Below, piece after piece: positions 51,988 through 60,175 of a stretch of DNA of 64,000 nt (position 1 is the stretch's first letter; each line of letters starts with the position of its first letter). The stretch comes from JAKFWF01 sp031429105 (GTDB lineage Bacteria > Pseudomonadota > Alphaproteobacteria > Rhizobiales > Hyphomicrobiaceae): the NCBI GenBank assembly GCA_031429105.1, contig JANOYV010000138.1, forward strand, positions 1 through 64,000. Reading direction: 5' to 3'. The notes under the pieces are model-generated. The model ran no database searches. It was not told the DNA's origin and saw only the letters and a program-made list of their open reading frames with translations. A program made the position numbers and the translations under genes.

Positions 51988-54591
51988 ATGGCAACCACGA
52001 ATCTAATCGCGCCGCCCGTACTCGCTGGCTCGACCGGTAGCGGTGGCATGCGTCCTGACTTCGTGGAGGCTGAAAAGAAAACTCGCTTCGGTGTCGCATT
52101 TCGGCTGGCGATTGCATTTGCGGGAATAACGGCGCTTGCTGCTCTTACAAGCGTGATCGCGCTGTACACATTCAGCAAATTTGGAGATGGCTTCAGCCGT
52201 ATCGCGTCCGCCAGTCTTCCGGCCCTGGTTGCGGCGAGTGATCTCGCTCAACGCAGCGAAGCCATGGCCGCGAACGCGCCGAATTTGGCAGTCGCCGACG
52301 GCCATTTTGCCCGTCGAGCTATTAGCGAGAGCCTAGCAGATCAACTGCGATCCATTGCTGATGCCAGTGAGCAAATCAAAATACTGGCTCCCTCGACCGA
52401 AGGCCTCGTCACCCACACACAGGTTGAGGCCTTACTCAAAAACAATATTCAAAAACTAGATGGATTAGTCGCGAAAAAAATCGATGCAGACCGAGTCGCA
52501 GCAAATCTCATGCTGCGACTGCGAACGCTCTCAGTGCGGATACGGACGGCTGATCGCGATCTGTTATCAGTACTCGCCGGTCAGCAAAATGGGCGAGCCC
52601 AGGCTGACGCTCTAGGCGCTTGGATTGCTGCCGCCAACGAGGCGATCGTGATCTTGTTGTCGACGGCAAGTGCCGATACCACCATCAGACTGAACCGATT
52701 GCGTGAAGAATTCACCGAGACGTCAACCCGGACTTTCACAGCGCGCGCGCGATTTGAACCGCTGCTCGCCGGTTCTATCGAACCGTTAGGGCAGATCCTA
52801 TCGCAATATGGCAGCGGCTCGCCCAATCTTTTCGATGTGCGGGCCGCGCAGATCATGTCGGCCTCCGCGGTTCGTGGCGCGCTGCTTGACACCAAGATAG
52901 CGTCCGCCCAGTTCGTTGCATCGGCTCAACTTGTCTTTGCCGACGTGCAAGCGGATGCGCGGACCCAGAGCGACTACTTTCGTCAGCGCATATCCGATTA
53001 TTCGAGGCTTTTCACCATATTGTCGCTGCTCTGCGTCGGTGGAGCGTGCGCCGTGTTCTTCTATATCAACCGCTCGATCATTCAGCGACTACGCAATCTG
53101 AGCCATAACATGCGTGCCTCCGTGTTTGGCCGCACGACTTCCATCACAGTTTCAGGAAACGACGAGATTTCTGATATCGCCCGGGCCGCCGATTTCTTCG
53201 TCGCGTCTCTGGCCGAGCGCGAGAAGGGTTTGCGTGAGTCGGTCGAAGAATTGAAGGCCCTTGGCGAAGTAATCCGGGCGGTGAACTCTTCGGTCGACCT
53301 CGAAACAGTCCTCACGACCATTGTAGCGAAAGCAACCCAACTTTCCGGAACCGAAGCTGGCGCGATTTATGTGTTCGACAACGTCAGCCAGGAATTCCGG
53401 CTGCGAGCAACTTATGGGCTTTCAGATCCGATTGTCGCCGAAATTCGTGACAGCAAGATCCGGGTCGGTCAGACCGCCATCAGCGAGGCGGTAGAACGGC
53501 GCGCGCCGATCCAGATTGCGGATGTCCTGGACGACACATCTGTCACCCTTGATGTAATTGTCCGCGCGGGCTTCCGCGCCTTGCTGTATATCCCGCTGCT
53601 TGGCTCAGAGGATACGGTCGGTGCGCTAGTTGTCCGGCGCAAGCAGCCTGGCGATTTTCCTAAGAACACGATTGAACTTCTGCAAACCTTTGCAGCGCAA
53701 TCTGTTCTGGCGATTCAGAACGCGCGTCTATTTGAGAGCGTTGAAACCCGCACGCGAGATTTGATGAAGTCGCTAGAGCAATTGAGGACCACACAGGACC
53801 GCCTGGTACAGACCGAGAAACTCGCCTCCCTTGGTCAACTGACTGCCGGTATCGCGCACGAAATCAAGAACCCACTCAATTTCGTCAACAATTTCTCCGC
53901 TCTATCGGCAGAGTTGGTTGGAGAAATGAACGATGTGCTTGCAAAGACCGCTTTCGACGCGACAACGCGGAGCGAACTAGACGAGCTGACGCAAATTCTG
54001 AAGTCCAACCTCGACAAGGTGGTTCAGCATGGCAAGCGGGCCGACTCCATCGTAAAAAACATGCTGCGGCACTCCCGTGAAGGTTCCGGCGAGCATCGTG
54101 TTGCTGACATCAACTCGATCGTCGACGAAAGCTTGAATTTGGCCTATCATGGTGCTCGAGCAGAAAAGGCGGGCTTCAGTATCGCTTTGCAACGCGATCT
54201 CGATCCATCCGTCGGAATGGCCGATGTATATCCGCAAGAGATCACGCGGGTCCTGCTCAATCTGATATCGAACGGGTTTTACGCCGCGACGAAACGCAGG
54301 GTGGATGCCGGTGAAGGCTTCGAGCCAATGCTTTCTGCTGCGACGAAGAACCTCGGAGACAAAGTTGAAATCCGTATTCGCGATAACGGGACCGGAATCC
54401 CCGAAGAGGTCAAGGAGAAAATATTCAATCCGTTCTTCACGACCAAGCCCTCGGGTGAAGGTACCGGGCTTGGCCTCTCGATGAGCCACGACATCATCGT
54501 AAAACAACACGGCGGCAGCATCGATGTCGAGACGGAGCCCGGGCTGTTTACTGAGTTTAAGATCGTATTGCCCCGGACAGGCCAGAGGTAA
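51988..54591 (+). CDS. Membrane histidine kinase with GAF domain, paired with a binding protein
   Basis: An 867-residue sensor kinase. Membrane helix 1 (about 36-60) and helix 2 (about 340-362) bracket a long helical periplasmic part. HAMP-like (363-420) and GAF (about 430-590) regions follow, then HisKA with SLGQLTAGIAHEIKNPLNF (H624) and the ATPase boxes N (LLNLISNGFYAA), G1 (DNGTGIP), F (FNPFFTTKP) and G2 (GEGTGLGLS). ATG 51988 lies seven bases after the binding-protein stop. No response regulator is adjacent. It probably reads ligand occupancy of the binding protein. Confidence 0.9.
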   Translation: MATTNLIAPPVLAGSTGSGGMRPDFVEAEKKTRFGVAFRLAIAFAGITALAALTSVIALYTFSKFGDGFSRIASASLPALVAASDLAQRSEAMAANAPNLAVADGHFARRAISESLADQLRSIADASEQIKILAPSTEGLVTHTQVEALLKNNIQKLDGLVAKKIDADRVAANLMLRLRTLSVRIRTADRDLLSVLAGQQNGRAQADALGAWIAAANEAIVILLSTASADTTIRLNRLREEFTETSTRTFTARARFEPLLAGSIEPLGQILSQYGSGSPNLFDVRAAQIMSASAVRGALLDTKIASAQFVASAQLVFADVQADARTQSDYFRQRISDYSRLFTILSLLCVGGACAVFFYINRSIIQRLRNLSHNMRASVFGRTTSITVSGNDEISDIARAADFFVASLAEREKGLRESVEELKALGEVIRAVNSSVDLETVLTTIVAKATQLSGTEAGAIYVFDNVSQEFRLRATYGLSDPIVAEIRDSKIRVGQTAISEAVERRAPIQIADVLDDTSVTLDVIVRAGFRALLYIPLLGSEDTVGALVVRRKQPGDFPKNTIELLQTFAAQSVLAIQNARLFESVETRTRDLMKSLEQLRTTQDRLVQTEKLASLGQLTAGIAHEIKNPLNFVNNFSALSAELVGEMNDVLAKTAFDATTRSELDELTQILKSNLDKVVQHGKRADSIVKNMLRHSREGSGEHRVADINSIVDESLNLAYHGARAEKAGFSIALQRDLDPSVGMADVYPQEITRVLLNLISNGFYAATKRRVDAGEGFEPMLSAATKNLGDKVEIRIRDNGTGIPEEVKEKIFNPFFTTKPSGEGTGLGLSMSHDIIVKQHGGSIDVETEPGLFTEFKIVLPRTGQR

Positions 54592-54761
54592 TCCGCTGCA
54601 CCCATTTTAAGGTTGACCGGCGCCAATTTGCTGCAGCGCATGAGTCTCGTCTTGGCGCAGTCCCTCTTCGTTCTCTTCGTCTGCATCGAACGGCAGCGGA
54701 CGTGAACCGTTACGACTCCGCAAGACGGAGCGATGGCAGAGCTGGGCCACAAGTGAATCCC

Positions 54762-54863
54762 GGAGGTGTTCAAGCAGTAGCAGGCCCTGCCAATTCCAAC
54801 ATTGAGATGTTTATTATCCGAGTTGGCAACTGGGGCGGTTAAATGCTTCTCGATCGCGATGCT
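54762..54863 (+). repeat. 102-bp repeat, copy A
   Basis: Aligned by eye without gaps to 58233-58334 it agrees at about 78 of 102 positions, with a fully matching block GGGGCGGTTAAATGCTTCTC near the right end. Both copies are on the same strand and flank the GNAT and HWE-kinase genes. No open frame is conserved between them. Confidence 0.7.
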
Positions 54864-54891
54864 CCGTTGGCGGCGCACGGGTCCTGCGCGT

Positions 54892-54944
54892 TGCCTTGAA
54901 GATGTTCGGCATCGGCGCCTTACGGTGCGGCGACGAGTGTCATT
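54892..54944 (+). pseudogene. Fragment of cystathionine beta-lyase-like gene
   Basis: Bases 54892-54920 are identical to 50308-50336 inside the metC-like gene, coding there for an ALKMFGIGA stretch. Similarity fades over the next 20 bases (cggtgcggcgacgagtg against the tggggtggctacgagtg of the intact gene). No longer reading frame exists here, so this is a short relic of a duplicated or recombined lyase C-terminus. Confidence 0.65.
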
Positions 54945-55005
54945 CACAATAAGCCATCGAGCGGAACTTTCCATCTGATCCAATCCTGTCACTTCAAGAA
55001 CAGCA

Positions 55006-55467
55006 TCAAGATGTGAGGCGCCGTTTAATCATCAACGGCATGAAGTTGTGCCGCTCCCAAAAGCGATTTGAAGTTGGGTTGGCTGCGGCAGTAAAGAGTT
55101 CCACTTCAGTGATGCCCCTGTCCAAAAACGACGTTTGAAGCGCTTTCCACAGAGCAGCGCCTATGCCTGCCTTTCGGAAGCTCTGTGAGACGACGAACAG
55201 GCTGACGTATCCAACCCTTCCCGGCGCAATGAGGGGGCCGGTATCTTGAACCAAGCCAAGTGCGTAGCCGGTCAGTTGACCATCTTGCCTCGTCACCAGC
55301 TGCACGGTGTTCTCGTCATTGATTTTTGTCGCAAGCCATGGACGCAGGGTGTCCCAATAGGTCTCCCTAAACGGCAGCGAAGGGTGCGCAACTACGAATT
55401 CGTCTATTAAACCGCGAAGATCGTCAAAGTCGGCGGCAGTCAGTGTGGTGATTTCAGGCGTCGACAT
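55006..55467 (-). CDS. GNAT-family N-acetyltransferase
   Basis: A 153-residue acetyltransferase. The acetyl-CoA-binding motif A appears as VGYVSLFVVSQSFRKAGIGAALWKALQTSFLDRG, and the C-terminus has LFTAAANPTSNRFWERHNFMPLMIKRRL, the usual motif B with tyrosine replaced by phenylalanine. ATG 55467 has GGAG six bases upstream. The frame is open to an ATG at 55542, passing through a strong hairpin. The substrate is unknown. Confidence 0.85.
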   Translation of the reverse strand: MSTPEITTLTAADFDDLRGLIDEFVVAHPSLPFRETYWDTLRPWLATKINDENTVQLVTRQDGQLTGYALGLVQDTGPLIAPGRVGYVSLFVVSQSFRKAGIGAALWKALQTSFLDRGITEVELFTAAANPTSNRFWERHNFMPLMIKRRLTS

Positions 55468-55784
55468 GTTTAACTCCATCGGCAAATAAAAAAGCCGCGC
55501 AACTGGCGCGGCTTTCGAATGAACGCATCGGATAAGCGTCATCGACCTCGCGCCGTTCGGCAGCCAGTGTTACGACCACGTCGGATGGTGAGAGATTTGT
55601 TCATGGGAACTGGGTACGGAAACGAGCGTTTCATGTCAACGTTCGAAGACTGAATTGGGTAATAGGCAGAACAGTGCTGGGCGCATGACCTTCGAGCAGG
55701 GCGTCGTTGGTAGCGGCTCTTCGCTGTCCGTTCGCGCGCCGATGGCTCAAGCGTCGGCGTGCATTTACCGCAGCAAACTGCGTA
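55468..55784. other. Upstream region of GNAT gene and 3' flank of kinase
   Basis: About 317 bp. The left part is the probable leader of the GNAT gene with its attenuator-like hairpin (55486-55515). The remainder, up to the kinase stop at 55785, shows no gene or fold I can support. Confidence 0.5.
55486..55515 (-). terminator. Attenuator-like terminator in the GNAT leader
   Basis: On the minus strand AAAGCCGCGC and GCGCGGCTTT form a perfect 10-bp stem with a five-base loop, followed by six T residues: a textbook intrinsic terminator. It ends only about 20 bases before the GNAT start codon (55467), so it either stops read-through from the kinase side or acts as an attenuator for the GNAT gene. 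An in-frame ATG at 55542 could open a leader peptide across it. Confidence 0.75.
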
Positions 55785-57968
55785 TCAGTCAAAGTTTGTT
55801 GCAATGGCCGACCTAGGAATGATGAGGTTCCAGCGCAAACCTGTGGGAGCGTAATCAACGGTCGCCACTCCGGATACCGACAATGGCGCAATTTTCGCAA
55901 TGACGACGGAACCGAATCCTTTGCGCGATGGAGCCACCACAGGTGGCCCACCAATTTCCTCCCAATTCAAGACTAATTCAGGTTCGCCGCTTTCAGCTCC
56001 ATTAAACTTCCAACTGATGCTCACAGAACCTTTGGCCACGGACAAAGCGCCGTATTTGACGGCATTGGTTGCAAGTTCGTGCAACGCAAGCCCAATTGCC
56101 TGAGCGGCACCGGAGTTGATCTGAACATCCGGCCCCTGGGTCGTGATCCGAGAGCTGCTTTTGTCGACAAATGGGGCGAGTTGACGCTTGACCAGATCAC
56201 TCAATGCAGCGCCGTGCCAATCCTGCTCTACGAGCAGATCATGAGACGCCGCGATCCCCTGCAAACGATCTTCGAACTTTGTTTGGAATTCAGCTGATGA
56301 ACTGGTAGTTAGCGCCGTCTGCTTTGCAATCGATTGTATAACGGCCAATAAATTCTTTGCTCTGTGCGACACTTCCCGCATCAGAAATTGGATGTGATCT
56401 TCCTTTTTCTTACGACTTGTGACGTCGGCGACTACGTTCACAAGTCTTCGGCACGTTCCGTCCGCATTGCGCTCGATGACTTGGCCGTGGCCCGACAACC
56501 AAACAACGGTTTTGTCCGGTCGGACGATGCGATATTCGGCCGGGAAGGAATCGACGGAGTTCGCGGCCTTGTGGAATTTCACCGCAAGATGACGGTCCTC
56601 AGGATGAAGTGCCAATTTGAATTCATCGTTGTCCCCGCCGACCTGACCGATTCCGTCGGGCAAAGACATCCCAAAGAGAAGCTGCGCTTCGGGCGACCAA
56701 TGACGCTTTCGCGTAATGTAGTTCGTTTCCCAGCTGCCCATCCGACCGAGGCTAAGCGCAACTTTGTATCGATTTTCACTTTCTCGCATAGCGACCTCAA
56801 TCGCCTTGCGATCAGTAATGTCCTGGATGACGCCAAACATCTTGGTGGGGTTACCAACGGTATCGTGCATAAAATCGACACTGCGCCAAAGCCAGCGCAA
56901 TTCGCCGGTATCAGCGCGCCGAATTCTATACTCGACCTCTCGTACCGCTGTTCCTTCCTTGCGAGTAGCTGGGTTCGAACGAATGCTATGGTCGTCGGGA
57001 ATAACCAGTTGTTCGAGGACGCTGATGTGAATGCTGTCCCGAGGGCTAAGTCCCCAGAGCGCCCAGAATCTGCTTGAGCCAAATACATTGCCGGTTGCGA
57101 TATCGAGTTCGAGTGAGGCGATGCCGGCTGCGTTTTGCGACAGGGATAGCCGCTTTTCACTTTCGTGTAGTGCTTGCAATATGCGCTTATGGTCATCGAT
57201 GTCTGTGTTGGTGCCAATCCATTGGGCAACGCCACCAGATGCCGTCTGAATGGGAACTGCTCGTGCGATAAACCAGCGATAGGCTCCGTCGTGGCGGCGC
57301 AAGCGGAATTCAGTTTCATAAAAGACGCCGGTCGAGAGCGACTTGCTCCAATTTTCTGCAGCCTGCGGCAGATCTTCGGGGTGGACAAGTTTGGCCCAGC
57401 CTTCGCCATCAAGTTCACCGGCAGAGGCGCCCGAATACTCGTAAACCTGCGGATTGAACCAATCCAACAGGCCTGTGAGCGACGCTGTCCATATCTGACT
57501 AGGCATTGCGTTTGTGAACGTGCGAAGCCGAGTTTCACTAAACCGAAGGGCGTTCTCGGCTTCGACTTGCGCCGAAACATCAACGTTCGTTCCATACCAT
57601 CGGATGATAGTGCCGGTCGCGTCACGTTGAGGTACGATCCGTGTCAGAAACGGGCGAAAACGGCCGTCGGCTCCCCGAAGCGGAAACGTCAACTCCAACG
57701 GTTGGCCGCTAGCAAGTGAGGCTTTCCATTGTTGCACGACCCCATCCAGCACGTCTGGATCGTGAACCGACTGCCAGCCCCACCCTTCTTGGCTTTCTGG
57801 CGACATCCCGGTGTAGTCGTACCAACGGCGGTTATACCAAAAGATGTGGCCATCGGCGCGCGCCATCCAGCACAACACCGGAAGGTTGTCGACAAGATCA
57901 ATATACTCTTCCACACCTAGATGTATGGGATGTGGAGAGGGGGGTACGACTGATGTTGTTTTAGTCAC
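55785..57968 (-). CDS. Four-PAS HWE-family histidine kinase
   Basis: A 727-residue soluble sensor kinase. Four PAS/PAC units follow one another at about 20-135, 140-265, 270-390 and 395-520 (repeated FRLRRHDGAYRWF or YRIRRADTGELRW segments). The HWE kinase domain has the phosphoacceptor H535 in EVSHRAKNLLAVIQSIA, the N-box HELATNAVKYG near 630 and the WEE motif. GTG 57968 is favoured by AAGGG upstream; a GTG 57 bp earlier is in frame. HWE kinases in alphaproteobacteria often respond to light or redox; no chromophore cysteine motif is evident. No partner regulator is adjacent. Confidence 0.9.
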   Translation of the reverse strand: MTKTTSVVPPSPHPIHLGVEEYIDLVDNLPVLCWMARADGHIFWYNRRWYDYTGMSPESQEGWGWQSVHDPDVLDGVVQQWKASLASGQPLELTFPLRGADGRFRPFLTRIVPQRDATGTIIRWYGTNVDVSAQVEAENALRFSETRLRTFTNAMPSQIWTASLTGLLDWFNPQVYEYSGASAGELDGEGWAKLVHPEDLPQAAENWSKSLSTGVFYETEFRLRRHDGAYRWFIARAVPIQTASGGVAQWIGTNTDIDDHKRILQALHESEKRLSLSQNAAGIASLELDIATGNVFGSSRFWALWGLSPRDSIHISVLEQLVIPDDHSIRSNPATRKEGTAVREVEYRIRRADTGELRWLWRSVDFMHDTVGNPTKMFGVIQDITDRKAIEVAMRESENRYKVALSLGRMGSWETNYITRKRHWSPEAQLLFGMSLPDGIGQVGGDNDEFKLALHPEDRHLAVKFHKAANSVDSFPAEYRIVRPDKTVVWLSGHGQVIERNADGTCRRLVNVVADVTSRKKKEDHIQFLMREVSHRAKNLLAVIQSIAKQTALTTSSSAEFQTKFEDRLQGIAASHDLLVEQDWHGAALSDLVKRQLAPFVDKSSSRITTQGPDVQINSGAAQAIGLALHELATNAVKYGALSVAKGSVSISWKFNGAESGEPELVLNWEEIGGPPVVAPSRKGFGSVVIAKIAPLSVSGVATVDYAPTGLRWNLIIPRSAIATNFD

Positions 57969-58416
57969 GTTGGCCCTTTGACCGCAAATGCTCGCACCAG
58001 CATAGCGTGGCCCCTGTTCTAGCACTACAGTTGAGCAAATGCCGGTAAGGTTAATGGCCGACGCCGATGATGGTGGGGCAAGTCGCAGTTCGAAATATCA
58101 AACTGTGACTTCGATCCTCACAGATGGCCATGTTCGAAGCCGTCCTTGCTGATGCGATGGTCATAAGCGGGTCCGACTGGACCGGGCCAGTCCTACGGGC
58201 GCCACTTCGGCTCAGGGGCAGAAGTAGGTTCTGGAGGTGTTCGCTCAGGGGGGCCCACTACCGATTCCAAGACCGAGATGTTTGTCATTCTGGTTGGCAA
58301 TGGGGGCGGTTAAATGCTTCTCGATTGCGGTGCTAGGGCTCGAGGCCAACCTAAGGGCCCGTAGTGCCGGGCCGATATCGCCTGTCGGTTGATCGGTTCG
58401 GCGCACCTAATGTTTG
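57969..58416. other. Intergenic region with repeat copy B
   Basis: About 450 bp upstream of the HWE kinase and downstream of the GDP-mannose pyrophosphorylase. The kinase promoter should be at the left. Repeat copy B occupies 58233-58334. No gene is visible elsewhere. Confidence 0.5.
58233..58334 (+). repeat. 102-bp repeat, copy B
   Basis: Partner of copy A at 54762-54863, same strand and same length, about 78 of 102 positions equal by eye. The left third is the most diverged. The pair encloses the GNAT gene and the HWE kinase. Confidence 0.7.
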
Positions 58417-59892
58417 TTACTTTGTCTCATCCGCCGCGCGGTGATAGACGTCATCGGTGCGCACGATATCGTCTTCGCCCAGATACGTGCCGCTTTGCAC
58501 TTCGATGATTTCGAGCGGCACCTTGCCTGGGTTCTCGAGGCGATGCCATTGGGTTGCGAAAATGTAGACACTTTCGTTTTCACGCACGAGCTTTTCCATA
58601 TCGCCGACGACCACATTGGCGGTGCCCTGCACCACGACCCAGTGCTCGGATCGGTGATGGTGCATTTGCATCGACAGCTTTCCGCCGGGCTTGACATGCA
58701 GCAGCTTGACCTGGAAGCGCGGACCGACGCTCAGCGTCTCGAAATAACCCCATGGCCGATAATTCCGTAGGTGCTGCTCTTGCTCCTTGCGGTTTGACAG
58801 CCGTAGCTTCGAGACGATCTTGCCGACATCCTGGGTGCGGGACTTATCAGCCACCAGGAGCGCATCCGGCGTGTCGACGATGACAAGGTTATCGATGCCG
58901 ATGGTTGCGATCAGGCCACGCTCGCTGTGAACATAGCAGTTGTTGGTGTCTTCGAGCACGGCGTCGCCATGCACATAGTTGTTGTTCTGGTCGTGTGGGG
59001 CAATGTCCCACAGCGACGACCATGAGCCGACATCGCTCCAGCCAACGTCGATCATCAACATCGCGGTGGTGTTCGTCTTCTCCATCACGGCATAGTCAAT
59101 CGAGATATTTGGTGATTGGGAGAAGGCTGCACGGTCCAGACGCTGGAAGCCCAGATCATCGGTGGATTTGGCAAACGCGTTGCGCGCAGCTTCCAGGATC
59201 TTGGGTTCAAGGCGGCCAAGTTCTTCCAGGAAGGTACGCGCGTGCAGTACGAAAATCCCGCTGTTCCAGAAATAAGTGCCAGCCGCCAAGTAACTCTCGG
59301 CCGTCTTGGCGTTCGGCTTCTCGAAGAACTGATCGACCTTGAAGGCACCGCCGTTGAAGCCTTCGAGCGCAGCACCTTGGCGAATGTAGCCGTAGCCGGT
59401 TTGCGGCTCGGTCGGCTTGATGCCAAACAGCACGAGGCGCCCTGTAGCTGCGACCTTGGCGGCGCGGCGAACGGCTTCAGTGAACTTTACTTCGTCATTG
59501 ATCGCGTGATCCGACGGCATGACTACGATAATCGCCGATGGGTTCTCGCGGACGACCGACAAGGCTGCAACGGCGATTGCTGCTGCCGTGTTGCGGGCGA
59601 CCGGCTCTAGGATAATGGCCCGTGGCTTGATGCCAGCCTTATCGAGTTCTTCCTTGACCAGGAATCGATGGTCATTGTTGCACAAAAGGGTCGGCGCTTC
59701 GAAGCCATGGTCGGTGCCGAGTCGGGCAAGCGTCGAGCCAAGAAAGCTTGAACCTTGACCATTGAAGAACCGGATAAACTGCTTCGGATACATGGCGCGC
59801 GACAGCGGCCATAGCCGAGTGCCCGACCCGCCGGACAGGACCACCGGATAAAGGTGGCTTGCAGTAACTTGGGCGGTCGTCAGCGCTTGCAT
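58417..59892 (-). CDS. manC: Mannose-1-phosphate guanylyltransferase / mannose-6-phosphate isomerase
   Basis: A 491-residue bifunctional enzyme. The N-terminal nucleotidyltransferase domain carries LSGGSGTRLWPLSRAMYPKQF (19-39) and VMPSDHAI; FFEKPNAKTAESYLAAGTYFWNSGIFV is also typical. The C-terminal cupin (from about 365) with GGKLSMQMHHHRSEHWVVVQG and PLEIIEVQSGTYLGEDDIVR is the type II phosphomannose isomerase part. It makes GDP-mannose for exopolysaccharide or LPS. No other polysaccharide genes are adjacent. Confidence 0.95.
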   Translation of the reverse strand: MQALTTAQVTASHLYPVVLSGGSGTRLWPLSRAMYPKQFIRFFNGQGSSFLGSTLARLGTDHGFEAPTLLCNNDHRFLVKEELDKAGIKPRAIILEPVARNTAAAIAVAALSVVRENPSAIIVVMPSDHAINDEVKFTEAVRRAAKVAATGRLVLFGIKPTEPQTGYGYIRQGAALEGFNGGAFKVDQFFEKPNAKTAESYLAAGTYFWNSGIFVLHARTFLEELGRLEPKILEAARNAFAKSTDDLGFQRLDRAAFSQSPNISIDYAVMEKTNTTAMLMIDVGWSDVGSWSSLWDIAPHDQNNNYVHGDAVLEDTNNCYVHSERGLIATIGIDNLVIVDTPDALLVADKSRTQDVGKIVSKLRLSNRKEQEQHLRNYRPWGYFETLSVGPRFQVKLLHVKPGGKLSMQMHHHRSEHWVVVQGTANVVVGDMEKLVRENESVYIFATQWHRLENPGKVPLEIIEVQSGTYLGEDDIVRTDDVYHRAADETK

Positions 59893-60175
59893 GGGACTTA
59901 TCTCTCCGGCGGGCCTTATCGTTCAGATGCGACCATACCGCCGACGTGGCTCTATTGCAGGACGGACATCCGACACGCGGCGATCTTAGTCGTGATTCGT
60001 TTAATGATTAGCAGGTTGAGCACGGGGTGCTCAACCGTTCATCAGCGATGCAGTCGGCTGACATTGCGAATGCCCGATGCTTGATAACCCCAATAAGGTG
60101 CCTTGTGTTCCAATCGCGACATTTTCCGAAGCATGCGGCGGGCGATGGGCATTCCTCGTGATGATCCACGCTCCA

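Larger units (their letters stand above)
54592..55005. other. Decayed intergenic region with repeat and gene fragment
   Basis: About 414 bp with no credible gene. It holds repeat copy A (54762-54863) and, 28 bp further, a fragment related to the lyase gene (54892-54944). The rest shows no pattern. It appears to be a junction where unrelated pieces were joined. Confidence 0.6.
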
